DNA of 64,000 nt from Rapana venosa (lineage: Eukaryota > Mollusca > Gastropoda > Neogastropoda > Muricidae), in NCBI GenBank assembly GCA_028751875.1, contig CM054141.1:42357541-42421540 (forward strand). The letters run 5' to 3'. Below the pieces are notes generated by a model. The model was not told where the DNA came from, made no database searches, and saw only the letters and a program-made list of their open reading frames with translations. The translations under genes and the position numbers were made by a program. Shown here in pieces: positions 1 through 11,960 of this stretch (position 1 is the stretch's first letter; every line of letters begins with the position of its first letter).

Positions 1-78
1 GGTGTGGTGGTGGTGGTGGAGGTGGTGGTGGTGGTGGTGGTGGTGGTGGTGGTGGTGTGTGTGTGTGTGTGTGTGTGT
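1..78 (+). repeat. (GGT)n followed by (GT)n
   Basis: An imperfect GGT array to about 56 passes directly into GT dinucleotides. Confidence 0.95.
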
Positions 79-800
79 ATGCGTGTAGGCGCCTGTGACT
101 CACAAAACCATTCAGAATAATTATTCTCCACCGTTTCAGACTGTAAATTCTCTTCACAGACCAGAATAGCACGTACACGTTTATGAATGTGCAGGATGTG
201 TCGCGTAAATTTCGAATTTTACAGGGGTTCTTTGTTTTGGTTAGGTTTTAGTTACTTTTTGTGGTGTGTGTGTGTGTGTATATGTGTAGATTTAATCTCT
301 CTCTCTCACACCCTTCTGTGCACACACACTCGCCCCCACCCACCCACCCATCGGTAAACTGTTGAAACCATTTCAGAGTTAATTCAATCAAAATTTAATA
401 ATCCAACCTCTACCCCGTCCACCTTTTCCTCCCTTACCCCCCCCCCCCTCCATTTTCCAACTTCTTTCGTCTCTTTCTACCCCACTCCAAATCCCCCATT
501 CGTGGGTTTCTAAGTATGACAAACACGTTGCGTTGTATACAAGTTATTGCATATTCAGAGCGGGGCTGCAGTAAGCCTTAGCGGGTCATTCCCGGATAGC
601 TAAACACGCAGGTATGTGCATCGATATTCATAATGTCTCCCAGTTAAAATAAAATTAAAATAAAATAAGATTTTTTAAAAATTACGCTGCCCTTTGAAGG
701 AAACGCCCAGAACAATATTGTGTTTTGTAACCGCAATATAAACTTTTGTGTTCTGTCTGGCCTCCAATCTTGTTTTAAAAAAATCATGCGCGCGTACGCA
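79..800. other. Gene-free stretch
   Basis: Contains short GT, CT and C-rich patches (about 265-350, 435-450). I see no coding signal or recognisable repeat family. Confidence 0.5.
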
Positions 801-801
801 C

Positions 802-806
<5 letters not shown>

Positions 807-879
<73 letters not shown>

Positions 880-898
880 CACACACACACATACACAC

Positions 899-957
<59 letters not shown>

Positions 958-996
958 ACGCAGGCTCATTCTTCGAGAGAAAAAAAAGAAGAAGAA

Positions 997-1085
<89 letters not shown>

Positions 1086-1092
1086 ACGCGCG
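807..1092 (+). repeat. (CT)n(CA)n, short spacer, (GT)n
   Basis: CT 807-877, CA 878-955, a spacer, then GT 999-1084 ending in CGCGCGCG. The CA and GT arms are complementary and could form a large hairpin around the 40-bp spacer. Reading frames through this block are simple-repeat artefacts. Confidence 0.95.
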
Positions 1093-1139
1093 CGCTCCAC
1101 TCTGACTTTTCACTTTTCTGTGTTCTCTTAAATGTAGCC

Positions 1140-1328
1140 CTGTTAATTCACTTGTACACTTTAAAAACTCCATCTACCTTTCGCAAGAGGAGGCCAGTTA
1201 TGGCCGGTGACATGCATGACACCAACATACCCAGCATACATACACCTAACCCTGATATCCAAAGAGGGACGGGCTCCGCCAGAGTCATCTCGACCCCGAC
1301 ACGGCCTGAAAAATTCACTGCAATATCC
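1140..1328 (+). mobile_element. SINE-like repeat fragment
   Basis: CTTTCGCAAGAGGAGGCCAG, ACCAACATACCCAGCATAC and CACGGCCTGAAAAATTCACTGC parallel the 3' half of the copy at 5545-5905. A C8 plus A29 run follows it at 1329-1365. Confidence 0.45.
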
Positions 1329-1334
1329 CCCCCC

Positions 1335-1366
<32 letters not shown>

Positions 1367-1427
1367 AAACAACAAAAACAACACCCAACAACTCCCTGGG
1401 AGTCACTATTTATTATATTTCATTGGG

Positions 1428-1498
<71 letters not shown>

Positions 1499-1530
1499 AG
1501 AAGAACAGACAGACAGACAGACAGACACAG
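1329..1530 (+). repeat. C8/A29 run, (GA)n and (CAGA)n
   Basis: The A run ends near 1365, GA covers 1433-1500 and CAGA covers about 1504-1527. Confidence 0.9.
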
Positions 1531-1539
1531 AGATAGAGA

Positions 1540-2213
1540 GAAAGTGAGAGAGAGAGAGAGACAGGTGGCTGATATAGAACCAGTGCGTGCGCAGTGTGTG
1601 TATGCGCGCGCGCGCGCGCGCTTTATGTGCGCGTGTACAATATTACACGCGTTTGTAAACACAAACTTTCCTATAAATGCTTGCAAAGTAGGTGGATCAA
1701 TTACAAACTTCAACCAAGCGTACAATAATTATCTAATGCAAGCAGGGGTAAAACCGAGCACGAACATAGTACTTTGCTGCACCAACAGGGAGGGACACAC
1801 CACTTGTCTCCTCCTAACAAGTACAGCTGCTGCTGCTGCTGCTGTTGCGATGTAAAAATACAAGCCCTACATGTATATAATATCGGTTAGCGGCTGGGTG
1901 TGCGTGACGACAGGTTTATGACGACACCGTAACTTGTGTCCGCGCCGTTGCCGCCGCCATCGCCGCCATCGGTGCATACAATATGCATGACTAACACGTG
2001 ACGTCATCTTCCCCTCGTCCATCTTTCCCGTCAGAGAATCTAACATTTTTAGTTCGTAGTAGTACCCTGATGGGGAAGCGCGTTGATCAATCCACAGGGC
2101 ATGCTGCTGTGAGTATGATAATATTATTAAAGGAAATGTCCCTTTCACGACTGATGATCAATGAATGATACGCAAACAAAACGCAGTAGGCCGCATATGC
2201 CAAGATGATGATA

Positions 2214-2264
<51 letters not shown>

Positions 2265-2915
2265 TTGTTGTTGTTGTTGTTGTTGTTTTGAGCGTTCCCC
2301 AGCTTTACACCGTAGGAGGTCACCCTGAATATGCAGCGTTTTATCTCACTTCTCCCATCTTGGAATGACTGTGAGATTGTAAGTAAACACTGTATAAGGA
2401 GTTAATGTGTATGACTTTTTTTCAAAAGCTTTGTCATAACCATAGCCTGCCATACTCCGACTTAGAGGATTTCTTTTGACCTTTAGAAAGGAGAGTGCAA
2501 GTTCTTTTTGCTAAGAGCTTGTCATGGCTGAAGACAATCTCAACATAACGTTTTAACACAGGGTGCATGCTGGGCATGTTCGTGTCCTCCATCCCGCCGA
2601 CATTACCTGGCCTACTGGATGTCTTGAGAGGATCTGTCCCGTGAATGACAGAAGTTTGATGTATAAAGAAACTGTACGTATGACAGGACTAATCAGTTAA
2701 CTTGTTGTCTGGTCAAGATTGCGCTTGTGTTTGTGTGACTCTTTCTTCAATGAAATTCTGTTCAGGGCAGATCGCATGATACGCAACATGCCTGCTGCAT
2801 ACGTTCGAAGTAAACAACTCGGGGAAAGAGGAAGCAAGCAAAGAAATAAACATTCTTTACAGAGAAATGCGCAAACAAGTACACAAACACACGCCAGTAC
2901 AAGGTCAAAAACACT
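1540..2915. other. Gene-free stretch apart from the trinucleotide tract
   Basis: Holds a (CG)n patch at 1606-1621, a (TGC)n patch at about 1826-1847 and the GAT/GTT array. Short ORFs are microsatellite or chance frames. Confidence 0.5.
2204..2286 (+). repeat. (GAT)n then (GTT)n
   Basis: About 19 GAT units turn directly into GTT units. Confidence 0.95.
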
Positions 2916-2919
2916 CATG

Positions 2920-2929
2920 CGTGCGCGCG

Positions 2930-2968
<39 letters not shown>

Positions 2969-2984
2969 GCACGCACGCACGAAC
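2920..2984 (+). repeat. (GC)n(CA)n alternating purine-pyrimidine tract
   Basis: GCGTGCGCGCGCGCGCGCAC runs into CA repeats and then GCAC units. Such alternating sequence favours Z-DNA. Confidence 0.9.
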
Positions 2985-3074
2985 GCACCGTTTTCATCAT
3001 AATCATCATGATGTCCTGAATCAAGGGGGATATTTTCCTCTGGAGTTAACATCAGTGCAGACTCCACTTTCCCC

Positions 3075-3255
3075 AAAAGTCCTTCGGATAAGACTATAAT
3101 CCGAGGTCCCGTGTACGAACGCACGCAGAACATCTTGCGCACACGTTAAATCCTGTTTCGCTTTTCCTAAGAGTAGGCCATTGTGTGCCGGTGGGAACAG
3201 ATGAAAGAATTAACAAAATCGCAAACACACGGGAATTGGATATAAAAAAAACACA
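3075..3255 (+). mobile_element. SINE-like repeat fragment
   Basis: CCTTCGGATAAGACTATAATCC, GAGGTCCCGTGTACGAACGCACGC and TCCTAAGAGTAGGCCATTG are shared, with changes, with 26085-26250. The order of motifs is the same in both. Confidence 0.5.
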
Positions 3256-3475
3256 TAAGTGCTTATTCCATTATCCTCGATATAAAAGAATAAATAAAAT
3301 AAATTTTAAAATCCCAACAGAGCTCTCAGATTACATTTCCCTGACAGGCTACCTTACAATGACAACGACAAAACAGCACATCACCCCATGACTAACACCA
3401 CAAACACATAGAAAAGTGTGGACACAAAGAACAGGAAGCCCAAAGGCACAAACAACACTGATTTACACAGAAACC

Positions 3476-3477
<2 letters not shown>

Positions 3478-3514
<37 letters not shown>

Positions 3515-3710
3515 TTACACAACAACCTACACACACATTTACACAAAAAAACCCTTCACACACACACACATTTACACAAAAAACCTTCACACACACACAC
3601 ACGAACGACAAAGAGGCAGAAGTCACAAAGAGAGAAGGGGACCACATGCACAACACTACACAAAAAATTCACTCAAAATTTAATGAGGACGAACGTACAC
3701 GCTACAGCGA

Positions 3711-3793
<83 letters not shown>

Positions 3794-3795
3794 TT
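3478..3795 (+). repeat. (CA)n blocks and a pure (CT)n of about 78 bp
   Basis: CA blocks lie at 3478-3512, 3529-3536 and about 3556-3602. CT runs from about 3713 to 3790, then shifts to TTCT. Confidence 0.95.
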
Positions 3796-3988
3796 CTTTC
3801 TTTCTCTCTTTCTCTCCCACTCTGTCTCGCCCTCATATCATATGATCCGATGACTAATACAACGCAAATAACGAAGAAGCAAACAAACAAGTAAGAGGAA
3901 GTCTGAACGTTACCAACATCCATACGAGAGATAAACAGAGACACAGAGAAAGAGAGAGACACACAGACAGAGAAAAGTGACAGACAGA

Positions 3989-3989
<1 letters not shown>

Positions 3990-4070
<81 letters not shown>

Positions 4071-4080
4071 CGCGTGTGTG
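3990..4080 (+). repeat. (GT)n with (CG)n insert
   Basis: GT covers 3990-4062, then CGCGCGCGCG, then GT again. Confidence 0.95.
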
Positions 4081-4514
4081 TGTATGACAATGTGTCCACG
4101 CGCGCGCGCACGTACATATAGTTTTTATGTACCTGCACGAGCGAGTGCCTGTGCACGTGTGCACACAAGTATGCACACGTACGTTCATATTATTCTCAGT
4201 GTGTGCGAATGCGCGCATGCATGCACGTGTTCAACCAAATACCCCCCAGTCAAGTTGTTTATACACCGCCATCCATCACACAAGCCACCCACCTCGCCAA
4301 ACTTCCAAGCAAGATCAAACCTGAGTATCCATTGCACTGGAAATGAAGACAACAACCAAACAAAAATATCATGAAAACAAAAAACTCACCAAACAAACAA
4401 ACAACAAAACGAAAAGTAAACAGAGATTGTTTATACCAATTAGAAAACACGAAGAGGCCCGTTAAAAATAGAATAAAGCAAAGGTAAACCTACAAGCATA
4501 CCTTTAGGATAGTG

Positions 4515-4588
4515 TTGAGTGAGTGAGTGAGTGAGTGAGTGAGTGTGTGTGTGTGTGTGTGTTGTGCGTGCGTGCGTGCGTGTGCGTG

Positions 4589-4642
<54 letters not shown>

Positions 4643-4674
4643 GTGTGTGTGTGTGTGTGTGTGTTGTGTGTGTG
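4515..4674 (+). repeat. (GAGT)n and (GT)n/(GCGT)n
   Basis: GAGT units are followed by GT, GCGT, a GT array and two single-base interruptions. Confidence 0.95.
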
Positions 4675-4758
4675 ACGGGAAGGGAAGCAAGAAGGATAGA
4701 GGAAGCAACACAGAGGGGAGGTTGGGGGAGGGAGTGGGGGGGGGGGATGTTGAAAGCT

Positions 4759-4846
4759 GCAGGGATAACCTCTTCAGAGTGATGGTTATAGTAAGACAGC
4801 GGCAGGGATAACCTCTTCAGAGTGATGGTTATAGTAAGACGGCTGC
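4759..4846 (+). repeat. Tandem duplication, 2 x 43 bp
   Basis: GCAGGGATAACCTCTTCAGA starts at 4759 and 4802. The two copies are nearly identical over their length. Confidence 0.95.
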
Positions 4847-5544
4847 AGTCAAAGTGCTGGGATCGTTCCCACGTGCACAGCAGTCGGTCTCACTATGAAT
4901 GGGCATTCCTGCCTCCATTTATCCTCTGTATCTTGCTCAGCCGACCTCGGAGGTCACGTTAGGATAGCTGCAGACTTACCAAGTCAGCTCCAAGTCAACT
5001 CTAGCTCAAAACTTACTGGTTATCTTACAATGAAAAATGATAAACGGTGTATAAGCTCAGGAAGTTATCGTTGCAGATTCAAAATAGAATCAATACCACA
5101 AATCAAGACAGCGTTTTAAGTTCAAACAAGCAGTAAATACAATTCAGTCTGCTCGGTCAGTCAGAGATATAACATGCACATTTTTCCAAGTTTGATGGTC
5201 TAAGAAGTGACGCAAATCCTCTCGCAAGAAATTTGTGATTGGAGTACCGCCAAAGTAGTTAAGAAGGAATCAAGTCACTGTATAATGCAATACACAACTT
5301 TTGTACAATAAACATTACAAAAGTCATCAAACACTGTAAACTGAGGAACTGAACGCAGAAAGCAACAAGAGAAGGGGAGGGATAAGATGAGGTATATGAG
5401 TGCACTCTTCAAGTTACTGATTAAAAGAAAGGGACGCACCCACCAATCAATCACTATTCACAGGTGGAACCAGCTGAATTAATAAACTATTAGTGATCTA
5501 CCATATCAAAGAGTAGGAAAAGGAGGGGGGGGGGGGGTGGAGCG

Positions 5545-5905
5545 TAACCTATTGATTTGCAGCATCCTACTCGTGACCTGAGGGTAAGTTTGGGTACCAG
5601 TTCGAATCTCTGTTTAAGTATCCATTCCAGAGATTTCTTCCCAGCATTAAAACTAGTACTGACTCTATCCCGGAAGCCCTTCAAATGAGACTATAAGCGA
5701 AGGTCTCATAAGCAGACGCATGCACACTTTGAAATCATGTCCATCTTTCGTAAAAGGTCAGGTCAGCTGTGTCCAGTGGGATATAGATAATACCAACATT
5801 GCCAGTATGCTTCTGATGCCTGGAGAAGGATGGGGCCCTGGCAGGTTTATATTTTCACTTGCACACCCACGAGACACTGCCTGAAAGATTTACTGCTTCC
5901 CCCCC
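5545..5905 (+). mobile_element. SINE-like dispersed repeat with tRNA-like head
   Basis: A B-box-like CAGTTCGAATCTC (about 5597-5609) is followed by a body with CCCTTCAAATGAGACTATAAGC and CTTTCGTAAAAGGTCAGG. The part from about 5745 (CTTTCG...ACCAACATTGCCAGTATGC...CACTGCCTGAAAGATTTACTGC) is paralogous by eye to 1170-1325. It ends next to the LINE RNase H remnant. Confidence 0.5.
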
Positions 5906-5929
5906 ACCCCCCAACACTCTCCAATACTT

Positions 5930-6790
5930 ATCCTGATCATCTCAAAATCTACACAGATGGGTCCATTCTAAATGCTAATGAGTCAGGTGCGGCTTTCATT
6001 ATTCCATCATTAAAAGTTAAAAGATCTTTCAACCTGGGAAAACATAAACTATATTCACAGCTGAGCTAACTGGCTATACTGTTGGCATTGTACCATGTAC
6101 TTGACTTCCCCCAAAACATTTTAAACATTCTTGTGTGTGTTGGTTCAAAATCAGTTTTATACGCTTTAAACGATTCTTATCTTAAAGTGAGAAAAGATCT
6201 CGTCGTTGAAATCAGGCAACTGGTTCTTTTTTTTATTTTTATTTTAAGAGGTAGTTCCTCTGTTGGGTTCCCTCACACTCTGGAATCTATTTCAATGAAA
6301 ATTTGACCGGGTTGCAAAATATGGAGCACTTTATGGAAATTATTCTTGTGCAATATACATTTCATTATTTCTACATGGGGGATAAAGCTTGCTGCAAAAT
6401 GCATGCTGGGAGCACTTTAAAAAGAAGATCAGCGATTATGGCCATCCTCTTGATGATATTTGTGCAAGCAGTACAGTAAATTTTCAAACTACTTTACTTT
6501 CTGGCAAAGTCTCTGGCTGGTATAATCGCAGAGATGTGTTACCTTCATGTACAGATTTAAACTAAATGCTTTCAGGACAAAATACTCGAAGGATGTAAAC
6601 TATATTTGTGGTGATAAGTTAACAAACAGTCATATCCTTTTTCAGTGTGGACATTTAAAATAATTTTTGCCTGCTGTGTCTAGTTTATCACTGGACCAAA
6701 TTTTATCTGAATCATCGCTGTTGCTGGGTTTTTTTAAAAACTCTCTATTCTTCTTGTCTCAATGTTTTAGTTATTTTTTTTTAAATCGTT
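5930..6790 (+). mobile_element. LINE remnant with RNase H domain and C-terminal zinc-knuckle region
   Basis: KIYTDGSILNANESGAAF (5945-6000) carries the first catalytic Asp of a ribonuclease H fold. TAEL near 6060 holds the Glu. After a frameshift, VCVGSKSVLYALNDSYLKV (about 6135-6200) replaces the usual third Asp (DSKS) with Gly. Further on come FRLNAFRTKYSKDVNYICG and SHILFQCGHLK (about 6550-6660), the typical C-terminal Cys/His tail of RNase H-bearing LINEs (I/Jockey-like groups). Several stops and frameshifts make it a dead fragment. Confidence 0.7.
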
Positions 6791-9700
6791 CGTTTGAAAA
6801 AAAAAAGTGATTGGGGGGTTCGGGGCCCTTCTAAGTTAATTATTTTTTAATTCACTAATCTACAAAAATCTACATACCTTATGTGCAAATATGTCCCGAT
6901 ACGGTTTTCTGTTACTCTCAGTTGTTTTGTTGTTTTTAAAAGGGTCGTTGTTTTCTCCGTCTGCCCCCCCTTTTATCTTGGTCTTTATGCTGAAAAAAAT
7001 CCATCCACATTTTTTTTCCCCTTTCGAAAGATTCTAGCGGTTTTAAAATCCTTCCGAGTGATAATTGGGAGCTTTTTTTGTTCATTTTTCCTTGGGGGTG
7101 AAGTTTGCCTGTTTGGCCTTTTCAAACGATGTATTCATTTTGACAAAACCTTTTTTTCTGTCTTTATGCCTAAGACTTAAAAATTTTTGTTAAGTGGTGG
7201 TTGTTGTGTGGTTTGTTTTTTTAAAAGGTCAAGTTCATATAGCAAAACCCCCCAAAATACTTTTTTTGTGTTATTTTTTTTTATTCCACTGGTTTTGTGT
7301 GGGAAGCGGTGTGTATGTTGGGGGTTTTGGCGGGGGTGGGTGTGTGTGTGTTTTGTTTTGTGTGTGGTGTGTGTTTTTGTGTGTGTGTGTGGTGTGGGTG
7401 TGTGTGTGTGTGTTTTGAGAGGGGGTTGGGGGGGCTCTTGAAAAAAACGTGAAAGCGTAAGTATAGGAGTTACCAGGGAGGGTTTTGGTATTTCTGTTTT
7501 TTCCCTTTTTTTTTTTTAATCAGTATGTTTACAGACGTTAAAACCCTTTATTTTTGTTGTTTGTAAAAACTTGCGGCAGGTGCAAAGCCCAGTCCAAAAA
7601 TGAAAAAAAACGTGCTAATTATTTACATTTAGTCTTCATGATCTGCGTTTTGAGTAAGTAAACAGATTACGTTTTGAATAAAAAATTAAAACGAAGAAAA
7701 AGGAAAGAGGAGAAAAGAAGAAGGGGGAGGAGAAGAAAAAAGGAGGGGGGAGGTGTAAGAGATAGAGACAGAGAGACAGAAACAGAGACAGACAGACAGC
7801 AGCGTGGTGTCTTTCCCAAAATTAGCAAAAAAATCCCCGTCCCCCCCCTTTCACACCCTCCGCCCCCCCCCTCCCACAAAACCTCCTGAAACACAAGCCC
7901 TCCCCCCCGCCCAAAACTCCCTGTATCCCCCCCCACTCTTTCCCCGCAACTTACAGAACATGAAAACCCCAAAACCCCGGGGACAACCCCAAAACCTTTT
8001 ACTAAAACAACCCCACCCCTTTTCCAAGGATGACACTAACCCCCCCCCAAACTCAGGAAAATGGTTCCCCCCCCCCTTTTTGGGGGTTAGCTGTCCAACA
8101 GCCTTTTTTAGAACCCCCCCTCCCACCAGAGTGGCCAGTGCTACAAAACTGTAGTGGGATCTGGGCCTAACGGATTGATTTGCTCAGGCTGCTGTTCTCT
8201 TTTCTTTGGGGTTTGTGTTATCCAGGGGCCACACCTTCTTTTTGTCCTCCTCTTTTGTTTTCCCCCTTCCTTCTCTGTTAATCTGTATTCTCGGGTCTGC
8301 GTCTGTCTTGCTGTCAAAACGACGGGACACTTTAATAGCAATAAGGGAATATACCAAGGGCATCATTTTATCCCCCTCTTCTTTCTCCCCCTTAATTTTC
8401 GTGGCTGGGATAACCTAAGAGAGTAAACTCACCCACTCTCTCTCTATTTATCATTATTTCAACTAAACCGACTGCTGTAATCGTTGACTGACTTTTTTCG
8501 TTCTCGCTGGTCTTCGGGTTATGTTGGAGAATGTTTTCGTTAATAATAATAATAATAATAATTGATTCTGAGTTGGAAACATACTGATTTCGCACTCTCA
8601 CTCTCAAAAACTGGGTCCTTGAAGCACAAGGATGTGAGTATTGGACCTAAAACAACAACAAAACCCCCTAAAATTCTTTTATCTTTTTCAATTAAGGTAT
8701 AGGATGTCAATTTATTTAATGTTTGGAAAAAAACACAAGAACCCAAAAAACACACACCACCCCCCTGGGAGAAAGAATTCAAAAATTAGTCTCTTGACCC
8801 TGGCCCAAAATAAGGGACCACTCCACCCATCACATTCACACCCACCCCCTGGAACCGAAACGCCCCTTACACCGAACACTTGACACCGACACCATCCTAA
8901 ATCTCTCTCACTCTCCATGTACAATCTTACACGGGGAACACCACACCAATGAGACGATCCTAGCGCCTAATTCAGCTGCCTCTGATCCCAAGGAGACAAC
9001 CCGCTCCACTTTCAGAGCCGTAATCGTGTCACAAACCCCAGGAGGTTATCGGTACCAACAATGCTCTTCAGAAACCTCTGTTGCCGGCACTGGGCGGTAT
9101 TCATGACTAGCACACATACAGGGAAAGGAGATTGACTTGCTCAGCGCCGCTGATTTTACTTCCCTTGTCTGGAGACGCCAGGTGCCCTCGCCCCTTTTGT
9201 AGTTCTCTTTCTTTTTTCCCCTCTCTCTCCCTTCCCCTCGACCTCCTTTTGTTGTCACCCTGAGATGCCCATTGTTCCCAATTCGCAAAAAAAATTTTTA
9301 CCAAGGTCTAAACCAAGGAACCCTGCTGCTAATACATAAACCGCAATTTTATGGCTAGTGCGGAAAACCAACAAAAACCAACTGCTTGTTTTTCTTTTAC
9401 TGGTCAGGAAAGTTCTGTCTAAATTTTCCCGTACCTTGACATATTTCTCCTAATCAGAATCGAATCGGAATCGAAAAATTTGGGAATGGTCCCCATCACA
9501 AAGGCCCAAAATTTAAAGTAAAATCATTTCAAAGCCAAACAAAAGGAAATATGAAAAGTGTGGAGAAAAGATTTTTAAAGCCAATATATTTATCAATATT
9601 ACGGTGAGAAAAAGGACCAGCATAATTTTTTTTAATTTTATCTAATTCTGGTTTCTTTAAATGTTGAAACTGTACAATTCATGAAATGGGGTCAATAAAA

Positions 9701-11164
9701 CAATACAAAATTTCCCCCGCACGGGTGGGGGGAAGGGGGTTTTTTTTTTCAAATCAAACATGCCTTTGTTTTTAACGTCTTCTGTGTACATTTCAAATTT
9801 GAAAACAAGTTTAATTGACTAGCCCTCTACGAATGATTTTGGTTTGTTATCTTTGTTTACAGAACCTTTTTCTGTGATTCTTTTTTTAAAAAACAATAAA
9901 ATGCAAAAATTTTTCTCTCTTTTCTCTCTCCTTTTCCCCTCTCTCTCTTCTCTCTTTTTCTCTCTCCATATCGATTATCTAAGGCATCTACAGCAAGAAA
10001 AAAAACTTATCAAAAACCTTTTAAAACAATTTTTCTCCCTTTTTTATTTGTTTTTTTTTTTGTTTCTTTTTGGTTTTTTTTTTTTGTTTTATTTTATTTT
10101 TTGCGGGTTTTTTGTTTTTTTTTTTTATCTTCTTTTTTTTCAGTGCAAAAATACAAGTCATTGGTAAAGTCAGTGTACCATCTTAAAAAACCCGGCACCC
10201 TTTTTTTAAGCAAAAAGTATCATGATTTCACATCACAAATAAAGGGAAACAAGCATTCCCGAGGAAGGGAATAGAAATGGGGGGATTGCACAACCCTTTT
10301 TGCAAAATTCTTTCCATAAAACGAATCAATGCCATAATCGAGCCCTCACAAAAATTTAAATGAAAAGGAATACCAAAATTCACTGCCTCAAACTATCCCC
10401 AAAGTTAAAAAAAACCACTGCCATTTTTCAGAGATAAGGAAGAAAATAAAACCACACAAACATATAACAAAAACAAACTCCCCCCACCCTCCCCTTTAAA
10501 ACAAACAAACAAACAAACACCTGAATTTAAATTTGGAATAATCACCCAATGCCCTAAACACCTATCTGTAAACCTAGTTAAACACCCATGCCATTCTCGC
10601 AATGGATTAACCCACACATTAACCCCAAAACATAATCTTCCACCCACCCACCACCAACAAACAACACACACCGAGAGAGAGAGAAGGAGAAACGACGAGA
10701 TGATACAGGAACTAAGGAAAAGAGTAGGAAGATATACTAAAATTGGAAACCAGTCAATATTTTCCAGATTAAACTACCACCAAAAGCCATATTTCAAAAA
10801 AAACAAAGATTATGAAGAAAAAAAAGTGATTACAAGGTGGTTGAGAAACGCCCAACAGAGGAACACAAGAGAGAGAAGAGAAGAAGACAAGAGAAGAAGA
10901 AGGACGCCCGACAACAAAAACTAAAGTTCTAAATTCGTCAGATATAATGACACGACACCCACGCTTTTTCCCGTTCAAAAAGGCTTAAAAAGATGTTTTT
11001 AACTCCCAAAAGTTCCCCTCTTTTAATTTGTTTCCACTGTTATCTCTCCCCACCCCCCACCTCCCCTTCCCACCCACGAAAACCCAAAAAAACAGCAAGG
11101 AAACGCGGACAACAGGAACGCTCGTGCCTTATCTGAAAATAGCATCCCTTTTCATCACCCGGGA

Positions 11165-11250
11165 CCCCCCCCCCCCCCCCCCCAAGGAGGTTTAGAAAAA
11201 ACCCCCCCCCTTTCCTTAAACCAATCTAACTAAACCCCTCCCCCCTTCCC

Positions 11251-11328
<78 letters not shown>

Positions 11329-11360
11329 CCCCCCCCTCCCCCAACAGCCCCCCCCCCCCC
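11165..11360 (+). repeat. Long poly-C runs, one of 74 bases
   Basis: C runs cover 11165-11183 and 11252-11325 (74 consecutive C), with further C-rich sequence to 11362. Real runs of this length are rare. Assembly error or a true poly-G/C tract are both possible. Confidence 0.9.
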
Positions 11361-11444
11361 CCTCACCCACCCACTCCAGCCACACCCCCACACACTCTCA
11401 TTTTTTTTCTACTTAAAAAGGTATTTTACAAAACCACCACTCGT

Positions 11445-11445
<1 letters not shown>

Positions 11446-11492
<47 letters not shown>

Positions 11493-11656
11493 GAGAGATG
11501 GAAAAGGGAAAGAGAGAGAGAGACACACACACACACACCACACACACGCACGCACGCACGCCACGCACGCACGCACGCACACACACACACACACACACCA
11601 CCACACATACACGCACACACACACACACACACACAACACCACACCACAACACACAC
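11446..11656 (+). repeat. (GA)n, (CA)n and (CGCA)n compound
   Basis: GA covers about 11448-11485, then CA with CGCA blocks to 11656. Confidence 0.95.
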
Positions 11657-11960
11657 AGAGGCCTGGTGTTCCCCGCACCCTCATCTACAATATATGATGT
11701 GGCCTGGGTACTATACTTCCAAATGAGACAATACCACAGTCCTGTTGTAACAGGTTTTTTTAAACACATGTAAAAGACCCCACAGCAACAAGAGAGTCGG
11801 CCAAAGAATAGATCATGGTCACGTATTCAACGCACATTTAAAAGCACGTAAAAGATCCCTAGGCAGCAAAAGAGCTGTTCCTGGCATTTTTTTCAAAGAG
11901 AGGGCCCTCCCATAGGAAAATCAAATACATCCGCAAAGAATAGGGTCATGCTAAACCAGC
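11640..11960 (+). mobile_element. SINE-like repeat fragment with internal duplication
   Basis: TTCCAAATGAGACAATACCAC at about 11720 resembles the CTTCAAATGAGACTATAAGC segment of the 5.6 kb copy. The downstream motif CATGTAAAAGACCCCACAGCAAC (about 11766) recurs as CACGTAAAAGATCCCTAGGCAGC (about 11847), so part of the body is present twice. Confidence 0.4.

Larger units (their letters stand above)
4081..5540. other. Gene-free stretch
   Basis: Apart from the GT block and the 43-bp duplication I see no feature. A G run of 13 lies at about 5524-5537. Confidence 0.5.

Noticed and set aside
644..1173. Long open frames on both strands through 807-1086
   Set aside because: They consist of CT/CA/GT dinucleotide translations (SLSL, HTHT, VCVC, ERER) and have no coding value.
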